Origin: Diplosphaera chodatii
Taxonomy: Eukaryota > Chlorophyta > Trebouxiophyceae > Prasiolales > Stichococcaceae
DNA: 64,000 bases
Direction of reading: 5' to 3'
Assembly: GCA_032358165.1 (NCBI GenBank)
Contig: JAALGY010000021.1
Location: 372,001-436,000, forward strand
The position numbers and the translations under genes were made by a program. Within the stretch, counting starts at the first letter, position 1, and each line of letters begins with the position of its first letter. The notes beneath the pieces were generated by a model, which saw only the letters and a list, made by a program, of their open reading frames with translations, had not been told where the DNA came from and searched no databases. This document shows positions 10,342 to 22,382 of this stretch, in pieces.

Positions 10342-12400
10342 ATGCTCCCGCGGTATGGCCGGCCGCAAGATGGCTACAAGGTGGTCCATGCGCTCAACAT
10401 GAACGTGTGCAGCTCGATGGCTGCCATCGTATCAAACGCGTCCTCTGCAGCGATCTACAGCGGGCTCAGCGACACCTGTTATGTTTTGCAGGTGACGGTG
10501 ACATTTAGTGACATTGATGGCACCCTGGTGCACTACCCGACCTCGGAGCCCGGCGAGCCCTACGAGGACGAGCATGGGTGCATCACCCAGGAGTCTGTCC
10601 GACCTGGGTTTTCCCTGTACGCAGATAAGGTGCTGCATGTGCGGCCTGCACCCCTGTGCCATGTTCCTTTGAACAACCGCCAACCAATCCTCTTGGTCCG
10701 GGTAGCGCCTTCTGAAGGCTTCAGTGCTGTCCGTGCGCGGTACGCAGGCTGGCAAGCGGCACAAGGTGCTGGCGCTGCCGCCCAACAGCGCCGGCCTCCA
10801 GGCGCAATGCCCTCTCGCTGCTGTCATGAATGCCCTGCTTGTGCGCCAAGTGTGTCAGTCGGGTCCTCGGCTCATCGACATGGCAAGGGCCACATGTGCA
10901 CCGAGTTGCTGTCAAACTGATGAGAGCTCTGTCGCTGTGTGACAGGGCATCGTCAGCCTCAACACGCTGTCAACAATGACTGGGTTCCGCTCCAGGTCCC
11001 ACATGACCGTCATTGTCACAGGTGTGCTTGGTGATGCCTAACAACATGCGCAGTGCACATTGTGACATGTTCATGTGTGACCGTGCACTGCGGCATGCAG
11101 CCATGCACTGAGCAGTGCGCTGTGATGTTCAGGGGCGCGCACCAGCACAATGCTGCAAAGGCTGCCTTTCCTGCCGGTCGCTGACGCATATGTGTCCGAG
11201 AATGGCGGACGCATATTCTGGCATGTGGGTGCCTGCATCGGTGGTGCAAATATTGAGCCATCGCATTGTGTTGCATCATCGGAGGTTGCCCTCGTAGCGG
11301 GTATGAGTGTGTTTACACACAACGCACAGTTTGTTGGTGCGTCAGGACCATACGCTGCCGACTGTGGCGCCCATTGCAGAGGACTTGGAGTGGCGGCACA
11401 ACCACACCAGCGCAAGTGCGCACCCTGGATTGCTGAGTCGATGTGACCAGCTTCACGAATGCTGTTTGGATCTGCCTGACCGAGACTTGTCTGCCCCGGC
11501 CCTGTGAAGCAGGTCCACTCACGACGATGCGATAACATGAACAAGATCTGGAGGTGCACATCTGCTCACCTGCAGCGGGGCCGCCCGACCAGGAGGGGGT
11601 GGCGCCGGACAAGCGGCAGGGCCCCCTGTGGGACGCCTACCGCGCGCTCAGCCAGGAGGGGTGGGCGGTGGACGGGCGCGACTACTCCACAGCCTTCCGC
11701 GTCAAGCCGACGCCCGGCAAGGGCTTTGACGAGCTCCAGGTGCCGTCGCCCCCTGCCACCCTGATGTGCTGCCCACCTGTGACGGCTGTAGTGCACGAGC
11801 AGCCGTGGCCTCCAGTCAATTGCTTGTTGTACGGCATTACAGCGCGCTATGGTGCAGACTATCTGCATGTCCTGCAGGCGACAATCTCGGAGATAACGCC
11901 CTACCTGCAATGTTCCTGGAACCTGGGCATGGCGGACGTGTTCCCGTCGACCAGCGGCAAGGCGGCCGCAGCGCAGTTCCTGATGCGCCGCCTGGGCGCC
12001 CAGCCCGCCCACTGCCGCCTGCTGGTGCGCAGTCCATGTGGAGAATCTCCAAACTGATGCCATTGCTGTCAAGGAAACACATCCCAAAGCAGCTCTGACA
12101 GCTGGTGTGCTTGCAAGCTTCAATTGATACCACACAATCCGGCATGCATGTGGACACATGCAGTCGGGGTGATTGCGGTTGTGTGTGCATGGTCCCCCCC
12201 AGTGTGACGACGCCAACGACCTTGGCCTCGCCGCGGTGGTGGGCCACGTGTACGTGGTGGGCGTCACGCACCCCTCGGTGCAGGAGGCGGCAGATGCGGC
12301 GCCCGAGAAGTTCACCGTCGCCAAGGCGGGCTCCATACTGGCAACAGAGGAGATGCTCGCAGCCGTGAACATGGAGCTGGGGACGTTCGTGCTGGGCTGA
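10342..12400 (+). CDS. HAD-superfamily phosphatase-like protein (sucrose-phosphatase-like fold)
   Basis: A haloacid dehalogenase-type hydrolase. Eight exons (10342..10629, 10748..10801, 10946..11021, 11133..11224, 11346..11415, 11576..11739, 11878..12024, 12203..12400) give 362 aa. Motif I is FSDIDGTLVHY, which contains the DxDGT nucleophile. Motif II maps to VIVTGARTS, and the C-terminal motif IV is CDDANDLGLAA. Between them are LPFLPVADAYVSENGGRIFW and DVFPSTSGKAAAAQFLM, as in cofactor-type and sucrose-phosphatase-like HADs. The exon from 10492 onward is secure. The 50 residues upstream (from ATG 10342) are in frame but may be intron, because an acceptor-like TTTTGCAG directly precedes 10492. 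The intron after 10801 has a GC donor (CAG|GCGCAA). Substrate is unknown. Confidence 0.8.
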
Positions 12401-12921
12401 CCGCTCACGGGCACCTGCAACGCATTGGAGCGGGGATTGGGCTTGCATGACAGATGTGGCTGAAGGACGAACACCTGACATGCAACAGCTGTCCACATTG
12501 CACTGCGAACCGCAAGCAAATTTTCTGAGAAGTGAAGTGACTCGTGCAACATGTAGGAATGGCCTTTGGACAGTGTGTTGGTTTGATGTGATTCTTTGGC
12601 AGTGGTTGCATCCCGCCGACATCTTGCAACCCAGAATCAACAAGGTTGCAAGCGATCCCCAAGTGAGATTCGAGGAGACATCATTATTGCAGCTCCTGCG
12701 TGTGTAGTTGTTCAAGTGAACACAGACCAGCGATAGAGATGCACCGCAATACACTATCCTTGCCAATCCTGCCCTACCTCCTACATCTTGGTCTACCCTG
12801 TTCTGAAATTGATGCTCGCTCTCTCGTAAACCAACAGCGGGTGTGTATTCAACTGATCTCCCTCTGATATCTGAACCTCCTGCCAACCTATATCCATGGT
12901 GCGCAGCATCTCCATCCACCC
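12401..12921. other. Intergenic between convergent HAD and zinc-finger genes
   Basis: 3' flanks of two converging genes. Nothing coding or repetitive was recognised. Confidence 0.45.
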
Positions 12922-15900
12922 TCATTGCATGAGGCCATTGCCAAAGTGTGGGTTGCCATTGAAGTGTAGCAGCTGGCCTGCGCCCATGCCATTGGCAGCA
13001 AAGTGCTGCTGCTGCTGCTGCTGCTGTCCGCCAGCATTCAGAAACTGCTGCTGCTGCAGCGCCGATGTGGGCAGCCGCCTGGCCGGAAGGAAGCCCCACT
13101 GCGCTGGCGGCCCGTACATCATGCCAGGCGGCCCACCTGCAGAGATACCACACACGTTTCAGGTTTTGAGTTGTGCGGTCGAGCTGCCTGTTGTATAGCT
13201 GGTGGAGCGCCACTGCATTGACAAGCGGCGAGTAGGCAACTCCGGAGGATCCCTGCAAAGCCTGCGGGACGCCCATCAGTACACGTCGCCGGCAGAGCAG
13301 CACCTGCTGGCGAGGCGTATGCCATGCCGTGCGCTGGCTGCATGTAGTGCATCGCCTGCGGCTGCATGGCACCAGGCGGCGCCATCGGCTGCAGGGGAGG
13401 CTGGAAGAAGGCGCTGCCCCCGCCCGCAGCGTGCTGCTGCATCGGCGGCAGCGAGTGCAGCGGCGGCAGCACATGGTGTGCCTGTTGGCAACACGAGCAG
13501 AAACCATTGCTTCGTTCTGCAGCATACCAGGTGTGCGCATTGTGTACACACTGAGGGCCGGACAGCCTATTGAGTAGCTGCGTATCAAAGGTTGGCACCA
13601 CGGAGCGGCAGACATCACCAAATGCAGCAACATGACCCGGTCATGTGCCAAATTTACTCGGCCAGAACCTTCACAAGCACTGCTGGTTGCAGCTACAGGG
13701 GATGTTGACCTGGTGCAGCTGCTGGCTGCTGTATGGCTGCAGGTGGTGCTGTGATGCGCGCCGCTGCATCTGCAGCTGCATCTGGTGCTGCTGCTGCAGC
13801 TGCTGCGCGTGCGCCTGCTGCTGCCTGCAGGCGTCCGCCTGCGCCTGCTGCTGCCGCAGCTTCTTCCTGTACAGCCAGAAGCATCCGGCTTTGGTACTAC
13901 AGCAGCTTTTGCATGCACATGCTGGCTTTCGCACACATTGTCCCCATGGGCCCTGCACATCATACTTCAGTCAGCTGCACATCGGGACTGAAAAGACGGC
14001 GGCTCAGGGATGCTGCCACTGGAATGCCGTGATGCGACAGGGAGCAAGCGCACTTGTGCTGTGCCCCATCGAAATGCGCCTGCAGGTTCTCTGGGCTGGT
14101 GGTGGTTATGCCACAGGTGCGGCACACATACACGAGGCCCGCCCCAACCGCCGTGGCAGCTGCCTCCGCTGCGGATGCGCCGCCGTCGCCGTCCGCCTCG
14201 CTGTCGGTGTCCACACCCGCCTGTGGCACCATGACATACGCCGCTTCACGCTCAGCAAATGGGGGGATGCACAGGCAGCCTCTGGCCCTGCCAGCGAGGA
14301 CACTTGCCCGAGAGTCGCTGCGAGCATGTGGTGCACTCAGGCGCCTGATCCGCGGCAGTTTGCAACAGTTGATGCGTCTACAGGTCCCCTTGCGGGCTTG
14401 CCCACCAGCCATGCTCGCGCGAGGACGCACGCCACCGCCCACTGCTTGGGTAGCCACCACAGGCAAGCCAAGGAGCCTCATGCAGGTGTGTGGTCATGAA
14501 CCCGGGTGGGCACCTTGCGGCGCTGGACGGCCAGGATGCGGAGCTTGCGCTGGTGGGCGCGGCCGGCGAGGTGCAGCGCCATGTGCTCCGCCGACGTGGT
14601 GGTCACCCGGCACAGCTGGCACGCCTGAAGCCCGCCGCCGCCGCCGCCGCCGCCGCCCAGCCGCCGCTGGTGCCGCTTGCCGCTGAAGTGCGCCTGCAGC
14701 ACAGCTTGAGAACCTGCCGCAAGTATCCTCACTTCTGCTCACGCAGACATGCTTGCCTTGGTGTAGCTACCACAAGGAGCATGCACAGGGCAGAGCTGTC
14801 TCCACAGGCTCTGGTACACAGCACATGACGCAGCTCACCTCCAGCTGCGCCCGGCTGCTGGTGGTGACGTCGCACAGCTCGCAGCAAAACACCTCGCCCT
14901 CCTCATTCGAAGCCCCGTCTGCCTGCAACCCTTCATGCTCCCACACAGCCTCAGGCGGCTCTGCTGCCGCTTCCACTGCCTGCCCGTCCTGCTGTGGCAT
15001 GGGCTGCGCTGCCAACTCAGCCGCTGGGTCAACTTGCAGACCAGGGCTGAGATCACTCAGCTCGGCAGCTGTTGGAGCCCTGGGGCTGTCTGCCACCGCA
15101 GCCGCCGCCGCACCAGGGGCATCAGCTGCCACCATTGCCGCTGTCTCGCTGCCGGTCTCGATGGCCAATACGTCTGCATTGCCAGCAACTGCATGGCGTG
15201 CAGCGATGCCGCCTGCATCTGCTGCAGGCGATGCGGCAGCAGGCCTGCTCTGCTCAGGACTGTGGCTGGACACCTCCTGCTCAGTGGATTCTGAGGCAGG
15301 TGCGGCTGCATCGCGGCCTGCATGGGCATGTGTCGGCTGTCGCGGGTGACTGCTGGCACTGTGGAGCAGTGCCTGCTGCTCAGTCTGCTGCTCAGCCTCG
15401 TCTGAAACGTAACCAAGCTCAGCGCTGTGACCTTCGCCGGCGCCGACTGTGGCTGGTGCTGCAGCAGGTGTGTGGGCTGCTGCAGGCGCCTCAGCTCGAG
15501 CTGCAACGAACTCTGCGTTGCCTTCCGAACCGGCTGCAACATGTGCCTCCGGCGTCTGCGTCGCCACAGTAGCCTCCGGTGGTGCTGGCGCAGCCGGCAG
15601 AGCTGCAACCACTGGATGTCGGGGCGACGCTGCAGCCTCCGCCTCCGTGACTGGGGCGCTGGGCGCCTGCGCTGGGACATCGGCACCCGCAGAGGCGTCG
15701 GCAGCCGCCACAGCCGCAGCCGCAGCAGCCGCTCTGTCGCCGCCCCTGGACGCCTCGTCCGAGGAGCGGGCGCTGCCGGTAGACGCTGGGCGGTGGAGGA
15801 TGCCCTTGCGCGGCGACGCCGCAAGCGAGAATTTGCGGACGGGCGACTCTGGACGGGAGCTCTGGCGTGAGGCGGCACGGGAGCCTGGCGTCGATATGGC

Positions 15901-18900
15901 TTGGCGCCCCTGCCGTGGGGAGCTGCTGGTCACCGACTCCCCGCCGTGTTCGTCAAAGGCCACGCCCATGGAGGACACCACCATATCTGCAGAAGCACAC
16001 GCTGCTAGCTATGACCATGCCGGCGGCTGCATTGATGTGTGCACAGAGCCTGAGCATGGGTGATGCACCCTTTGCACCACACCGCACTGATGCACCGATG
16101 TGAACGAGCGATGGACGAGTTGCTGGTGGCGCAGTAGAAGCCACATAGCGCTCACCAGCTGCTGCAGCAGCCTGCGAAGCTGCCAGGCTGGCAGCCCGCA
16201 GCAGGGCGCCCACACGCTGTGCAGGGTGCGGCGACAGCTCCCCAATCTCCTGCACTTCGTCCAGATACTTCCCTGCAAGGGCGAGCATGCAGTGTTGCGA
16301 CATGGTACAGAGCAATCGTGAGTTTGAAGACAGCACAAGTGAGGACGCACGTAGATCCATGGAAGATGGCAGCAGGAAGTCGCCGACACGGACGCAGGGG
16401 AAGCCATCATAGACGTTTCCAGACGGCATTCGCTGCAGGCCGCTTGCCAGCACCGCCGCCTCCCCTCGATTCAGCACACCTGAAGGCACCTGCGGAGACG
16501 CACGGTCCTGCTTCAGACCAACACCCACTCCTGCACCACATGGGTGACATCCGGCACGTGCACATGGCGCCAAACTGAGAGGCCACAGCCTGGAGCGCAT
16601 GGTGCCATGTTGCGTCTTGGCTTCTCGATGGCAGAGACCACCAGCAGTGAATGCAAACCCGCTGAAGGGAGCTGATGCGTTGCAATGACGGCACGCGCGA
16701 CACGCCACGGCTGCCCCCCGAGAGGCCAAGCCAGCTTGCGCTGTGTGAGAGTGATGCAGAGCCTGCCAGGGAAAACCACAGCAAATCCTCAGCACTTCCT
16801 TGCTGGACGGCGCTTGCCTATGCATGTGCACCGGCGCTTGATATGCAGTGCAGGTAAGAATAGGGCCTGTGCCACACCGCACACCTGGACGCGCGGGCGG
16901 CGTGGCAGCCCGTGGCGGCGGCGTGTTGCTGACGGAACGGGAGACGCCCATGTGGTGCGGGAGCAGGGACCCCTCCAGCGTGGCACGCGCCATGCGCCGC
17001 TGGTGCTTCTTCCCCCGCATGTGGTCCTGCGAACATGACATGGCAGGATGACGCTCTTGCAAAACAGCATGCCTCCAGCATGTGCGGTGCGATTGTGTAC
17101 TGACGCGAAGGCATGTTGCAGTTGGGTGACATGACGCCACAGGCTATGCCAGCGTCCCTCAGCACAGATGCACTCCGTCAGAGGCGCCGAGGTTGTGAGC
17201 GGGCGCACCTGCAGGTTGGTCTCGCTGGTGGTCGCGACGCCGCAGACCCGGCAGTAGTAGCGCGCAGCCAGGGCCTCCAGCCCATCCTCCAGCTGTACGC
17301 CGCCGCCCAGCACGACCGCATGTTGCAGCTGTGCCTCCCTGCAGCACAGCGTTGAGGCTGGCGAACAAAACGAATCGCATTTGCCACTTGGTTTGAACTG
17401 CGTCCCACTGCTTTGTGATGCAGCCAAGCCAGAGTGCACACCTGTCCAGATCGCCCATGCGGTCGTGATGCTGCTCCTGCATGCTGCGTAGCAGGCGCAC
17501 ATCACTGCCGTGATCCCATTCGCCATAGCCACGGCCGTCATTTGGAGCAATACGCACACGAGGCGTGCTGCGTCTGCCCTGCAAACTTGCACACAATGTA
17601 AAATTAGCCGAGCAGCCGCCATATGTCCTCGGCAACGTCTGGGTTCCATGTGCTGCTGTCAGCTCCAACTTGCTGCAGGTGGGATTACTGGCCAGAGCAT
17701 CTTCGTGCCTCGGCACCCCCCATGGTACTGCTGCTCTGGGAGCTGGAGTCGTCCCGCAGCCGGCGGCCCGTCGCGCCACCCGGGTAGCCGCCCAGCTGCT
17801 GCGCAAAGCTGCTGGCCATTGGCGCACTCACGCCATTGCGGTTCGGGCTGCGGTCCAGGTTTGGGGGCGTCGGCGGCAGCGAAGCACTCGACACACTGTA
17901 TACCACGGCAGGCAAAACTTCTGCAAGGCCATGGGTGACCACTGGGTTTAACCCACAGTACCAAATGCACATCCCCAGTCCCAGATAGGCCTCCCCTAGC
18001 AGCCCCATGGTCATACATTCGACGTGCCCCGGGCACCTGGCGCCACCATACACTGCATAGGCACGATGGCCAGCTGCATGCCGCGGTTGCTGCGACTGGG
18101 GCTGGCTCTGCACGTGCGGTTGGCTAACACGTCGTGCACTTGGCTCCCAACTGCCATGCGGGTTCAACAGCACTTCGTCCAGGGGGTCATATGTAGCCCA
18201 GGCCATGTGCCGCTGGCTGATCGCCGCATGCTGCTGTTGCTTCGTGCTGCATTGCACGCGAGTAGGCGTAAGCAATGGAATGTTGCCGTGAGAAAGTGGC
18301 AATGGCCTGGCAACAGCAGGTTTGCAACAAGAGAGTAACAAGGGTGCACCCATTTTGGTTGTGGTGTCGCTCATACATTGCGGCTCGCATGGCAGGATCG
18401 TCGCTTGCAACACGATTCTGGCTAGTGCTGCTGTTCAGGTAGTGTTGCCGGTGCTGCAGCACATCTTTGCTGTCGCAGCTGGAGGTGCTGCTCAATGACA
18501 GGCGACGGCAGCCACGAGCCTCCTGCACAGAGCCAAAGCATGACATGTGAGCTGCATGCAGGCAGGAATTGGTGTACATGGCGACTCGTGCCATGTCGAG
18601 ACGCTAGCACACAGGCAGTCTTTTGCGTTGACGAATAGATGTGGTTAGGTTTGGCAAACTGCTGTTAGGGTGCAACCCCTTCACGGCTTGTCCCAAGCAA
18701 ACGCTTAAGAGAGTGGGGGGAATGCGCTCGGAGCAGCACCTTTGAGCGGCTGACTGGCCTGAGAAAGTCTGCCGCTGAGCTTGACTGCGGTCCGTCAAAC
18801 TGCTGGGCCTGGGCGTCCTGCAGCGTGGCGGCACTGGCGCCGTGTGGGAACGCCCGCCTGGAGGCGCTGGCCAACAGGGCAGCATCCGCGGACTGCAGTT

Positions 18901-19555
18901 CCAGCGCATCGGCTGCGGCTCCATGCTGCATCGGCGGCCGCCAATGGTCAAAATCGCCCTGGGCAGGCCCCGCCACTGGCAGCGGTGCGGCAGTGCTCTG
19001 TGGGGCAAAATACCTGGCGACAGCAGCCCCGTCCCTGGACACGGGGACCCGTGCGTCTAGACAGCTGTCGAGCGGCATGAGGCTGTCGCTGGCCCTGTCC
19101 AGCAGGCTGTTGATATGTCTGCCTCGGTCGCCCACTGCTGATGGCAAATTTGCATCAGCTTGCTCCGGCGTCTCCCAACGCTGCTCAGGAGCCCGCATTC
19201 ACGGTTTGCATGCACGCTTCAGGTGTATGCGGCGTTTGCGGATGCTTCGCTCACACAGCTCGCGTCATGCGCGCCACCTGTGACGGGCATTGCAACAGCG
19301 TGCTGAGGCTCGCAACATCTGCAGACGAAAGGCACTCGTGGCAGGGAAGCGGCGATCATGCAGCACATGCACGGATCTGCGCAAGAATACAGCACTGTTC
19401 AAGCCATGCGATGCTCGGCGCACCTGGATCTGCTGAAGCCGACGTCGCTTCTTCAGAAACTCCAAAACAGACGGACCAAAGATTGACAAGGAACTTCCGT
19501 CCAGGTGGCGCCGCAGGATACGACTCAGATCGCTGAACTGTATGTCTCCCACCAT
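12922..19555 (-). CDS. Large protein with four U1/matrin-type C2H2 zinc fingers
   Basis: About 1,260 aa in 16 exons: 19424..19555, 18740..19180, 18350..18522, 18037..18216, 17717..17886, 17442..17578, 17209..17338, 16885..17026, 16351..16464, 16156..16272, 14839..15986, 14514..14693, 14054..14220, 13710..13866, 13304..13481, 12922..13136. The start is MVGDIQFSDLSRILRRHLDG. Four fingers of the dsRNA/RNA-binding U1 type are visible: YYCRVCGVATTSETNLQ|DHMRGKKH, FCCELCDVTTSSRAQLE|AHFSGKRH, ACQLCRVTTTSAEHMALHLAG and YVCRTCGITTTSPENLQAHF followed by QHK|KKLRQ. Two fingers are cut by phase-0 introns at the same place. The linkers are Ser/Pro/Ala-rich, and the C-terminus is Gln/Met/Pro-rich with poly-Q. 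The 17717/17578 junction is out of phase, so a small exon is missing there. RNA binding is inferred; no orthologue is named. Confidence 0.7.
13002..13024. repeat. CTG/CAG trinucleotide run coding for poly-Gln
   Basis: A short run of CTG on the + strand reads as CAG in the last exon of the zinc-finger gene and encodes seven consecutive glutamines. More degenerate CTG-rich sequence lies at about 13785-13860 in another exon of the same gene. Confidence 0.8.
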
Positions 19556-19958
19556 GTTGCGCACGCACATTCTGGCAGACTGACAGCGGAGTGCACAGCT
19601 GCAGCGCACCAAGCTGCTTCACCGGAGGCTCCTGTCAGTGGGCGCCTATCAGCTTTGTAGGAGGATGAGTGCCGGTGGCGTAAGGTTATGCACATCCCAT
19701 CTAATATTGGCACTTCGTGATGTTTGGAGCACGAGGTGGGTCCCTTGTCCTCTCGGGGCTTGTGTAGGGTCTCGCTGTGCGGACGCCGATGACTCTGATC
19801 TCTACCAGTGGCTTCTTTATTTTGCTGCCACATCAGATCTTCACCCGCTCACAGGTTGCAAGGTGTCGCACCCAACACTGCAACTAGTATCAGCATTCGA
19901 GCGCAGGCCATGCTGCACTCCTCTGTCCTGAGAAGGCATCAGCTGCACAAGACATGCA
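19556..19958. other. Intergenic between SYP81 (3' side) and the zinc-finger gene (5' side)
   Basis: Tandem minus-strand genes flank this segment. It should hold the SYP81 3' UTR and the zinc-finger gene promoter. No feature was recognised. Confidence 0.4.
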
Positions 19959-21635
19959 TCACGTCCTGGGTCTTGGCTTCCTGCCAGAATAGAACCAATC
20001 CAGGAACAGTAGCCCAAAGGATGCAACCAACAGCAGCACCATAATATACCGCCTGGCGGCAGCACTATAGCGCAGCGCCTGCCGCAAATGCAGGTTGCCA
20101 CGCGTAACGTTGACGGACGTCTGTACAGCCTGCACAGCCAGCGGGCCCCGAGATTGGCACTGGGGAGACAGGGTGATGCTGCAGGTGCAGGAGCTCAGAG
20201 CGCAGGTCGAACGGATGACAATTGCTACGTGCAGAGCGGTTGCAGCTCAATATCAGCTCTGTCAGTCGCACCTGCGAATAGATGTGCTCTATCTGCTCGG
20301 ACTGGTGCGCAATGGCAGTGGAGAACATCTGGTTCAGCGTCGCAATTTCCCGCATGCTGCGCTCCATGCGGGTCACATCGGAGCTCATGCTGAGCAGCAT
20401 CTGCTGCAGAGCCGCGTTCTCTGAGTCTGACACTGCCTGCATCTGCTGCTGCTGCTGCTGCACTGGCTGCGCCTGTGCCTGCTGCCATGCGCTGGGGGTC
20501 GAGCTGTCATCCTGCGGGGACGTCCGCTCATTCCTGCCGCCTTGCGCCTGAAGGTGTGCATGCATCTGTTGATATGCCAGCAAATGACATGCTCTGCAAT
20601 ATACAACAGAAATCATCACGGAACTGTGTTTTGATGCTTCGCACGAGAAGCAGTGATCCACGCTCACTTGGGACAGTGGCCGCTTGCTGCGCTGACGCAT
20701 CTGGTGCTGGTATCGTATCGCACGGCACTGATCAAACACCTTGCTGTAGTGCTGCAGGCGCTCGCTGAGGATCAAACACTGCGGGGTGCACAGCAGATCG
20801 ATGGAGAGAAGCACATCAGATGCCATCCGGGCCACACACTGCTGATGATCAGTGAGTCTGTCCCATCGAACGGTGTGGTTGCAGCTCAGATGCGGCTCGG
20901 CTCACCACGCCATGGCAGTGCGCCATCGTGGTGGCGTTCATGCCGCCCTTGCCAGCTGCAATCTGCTCGGCGCTGGGAACGGCGCGGTCCAGGCGTGCGA
21001 TGTTGTCGGTGCATGCCTTTATGTACCGACCAATTTCTGCCTGTGCACCGGACATGCGCTTCTGAGCATCACCAGTAAATTTGCACCAGGTAGCTTGTCG
21101 GCATGCACTGTGGAGTCTGAGGCGATCTTGGATTGCCCGACCCTGATGTGTGCGTCACCGATTAATCACCTCTATCCGGTCGCGCTCCGCCTCGCTGCAG
21201 GCGCCGGGCTGAATGAAATCACGGCGGTGACGACGGCACAAGTTGCCGACCTCCTGCACTGTCTTTGCCTGTGCATCCAGCGTGCTTCCCACTTGTTTAC
21301 CACATTTGCAGGGGATTTGCTTGACAGCGTGCAGCATCAGGGCAATGGCCGATGAAGATCTGAAGGGTTGCCCTTTGCATGCTCACCACATCGGCAGCTG
21401 CTGAGATGAACACTGACTTGCGCGACAGCGCCCGCAAGATGTGCGCAGACTTCAGCTTCAGCAGCTTCTCCTGCGAAATGCCAGCAGCTCCGGTCAATGC
21501 ACAGGCACTTCCCTTGCTGTTGATGTATGGAAGGTAGCAAAAGGAATTGCTTCACTCATTACTTACCTCAGTGAGGTTCTGGGACTGTGCTTGCCGCAGC
21601 ACGGCATCAAGGAACTGGGCCGTGACGTCCACCAT
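19959..21635 (-). CDS. SYP81: Syntaxin-18/SYP81-type Qa-SNARE (ER)
   Basis: Tail-anchored ER syntaxin for Golgi-to-ER retrograde fusion (Ufe1/STX18 class). Seven exons in transcript order (21567..21635, 21387..21470, 21170..21268, 20906..21040, 20668..20778, 20272..20565, 19959..20129) give 320 aa. It starts MVDVTAQFLDAVLRQAQSQN, a typical STX18 N-terminus. Helical segments follow (CRRHRRDFIQ, EIGRYIKACTDNIARLD, LILSERLQHYSKVFDQCRAI), then a Gln-rich linker. The SNARE helix is MREIATLNQMFSTAIAHQSE with the zero-layer Gln in HQSE, continuing across an intron into NVTRGNLHLRQALRYS. The C-terminal TM anchor is MVLLLVASFGLLFLDWFY with a short basic lumenal tail. All exon phases agree. Confidence 0.93.
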
Positions 21636-22382
21636 GGCGACGCGATGCAGCACAAACTGCAGCTGTCAATGGCCAATCACATGTAACAGCTGCGTACGAT
21701 CTAAGTCTGGCTGCTTACATGTTATATGGATGCAGTGCACGAACAAGTTGCAACCATCATTCGATTGAAGCTGATTGCCGATGTCTCGCACAGCGCAGGT
21801 CGTTGCACCTCAAGTAGGTGGGCTGCTGACCATACTTGACAATACGAGAGCTGCTGGTGTGCTCGCAGGCGTCTGAAGGCATGATGGTGACGTAACCCTT
21901 CGGCCCTGCACCCTGAGAGCCTGTGTGAACTGCATCTGGGCAAACATTGATCTCGTGGCGAGGCACAAATGTTGTTGCACCGCATATCGTGGCAAGTTTG
22001 CACCTTTCACAGGCACATACCAGCTGGATTGAATAGGCTTGCTGTTGTGACACGGAACCTTAGACTTCCGAACAGCTTGAACACAAGCGACCGTGCACAC
22101 ACGTACACTGTTGTCTTGCCTGACCGCAGCGACATGCTTCTGCACGCAAAAGCTGTCAGTTGCTTGCACACGTAATTTGTCAAGCTGGGCACTCAGCGCG
22201 GCCGGCGCCTCTTTGAGTTGGCCGCCAGCAGCGCCTCAGTCGTATCAGCCGAGCATCGTGTGACACACACAGTTCAAGATCGCCTGCACTCGTTTGCCAG
22301 CAGCGCGACACCTCTGCAGCAGGCGTCACCTGGGTTGCACAGCACCTCTGCACCACAGGCAGGCAGCACAGCTAGCGGGACC
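21636..22382. promoter_or_regulatory. Divergent promoter region between SYP81 and the SRS2-like helicase
   Basis: Bidirectional upstream region of about 750 bp. The helicase frame is open leftward to 22218 without an ATG, so a 5' exon or 5' UTR of that gene may lie here. Confidence 0.35.

Noticed and set aside
11837..13963. 708-codon minus-strand open frame
   Set aside because: It is antisense to the HAD exons and crosses the out-of-frame end of the zinc-finger gene. It is Cys/Arg/Ser-rich with no domain, so it is a by-product of GC-rich codon bias.
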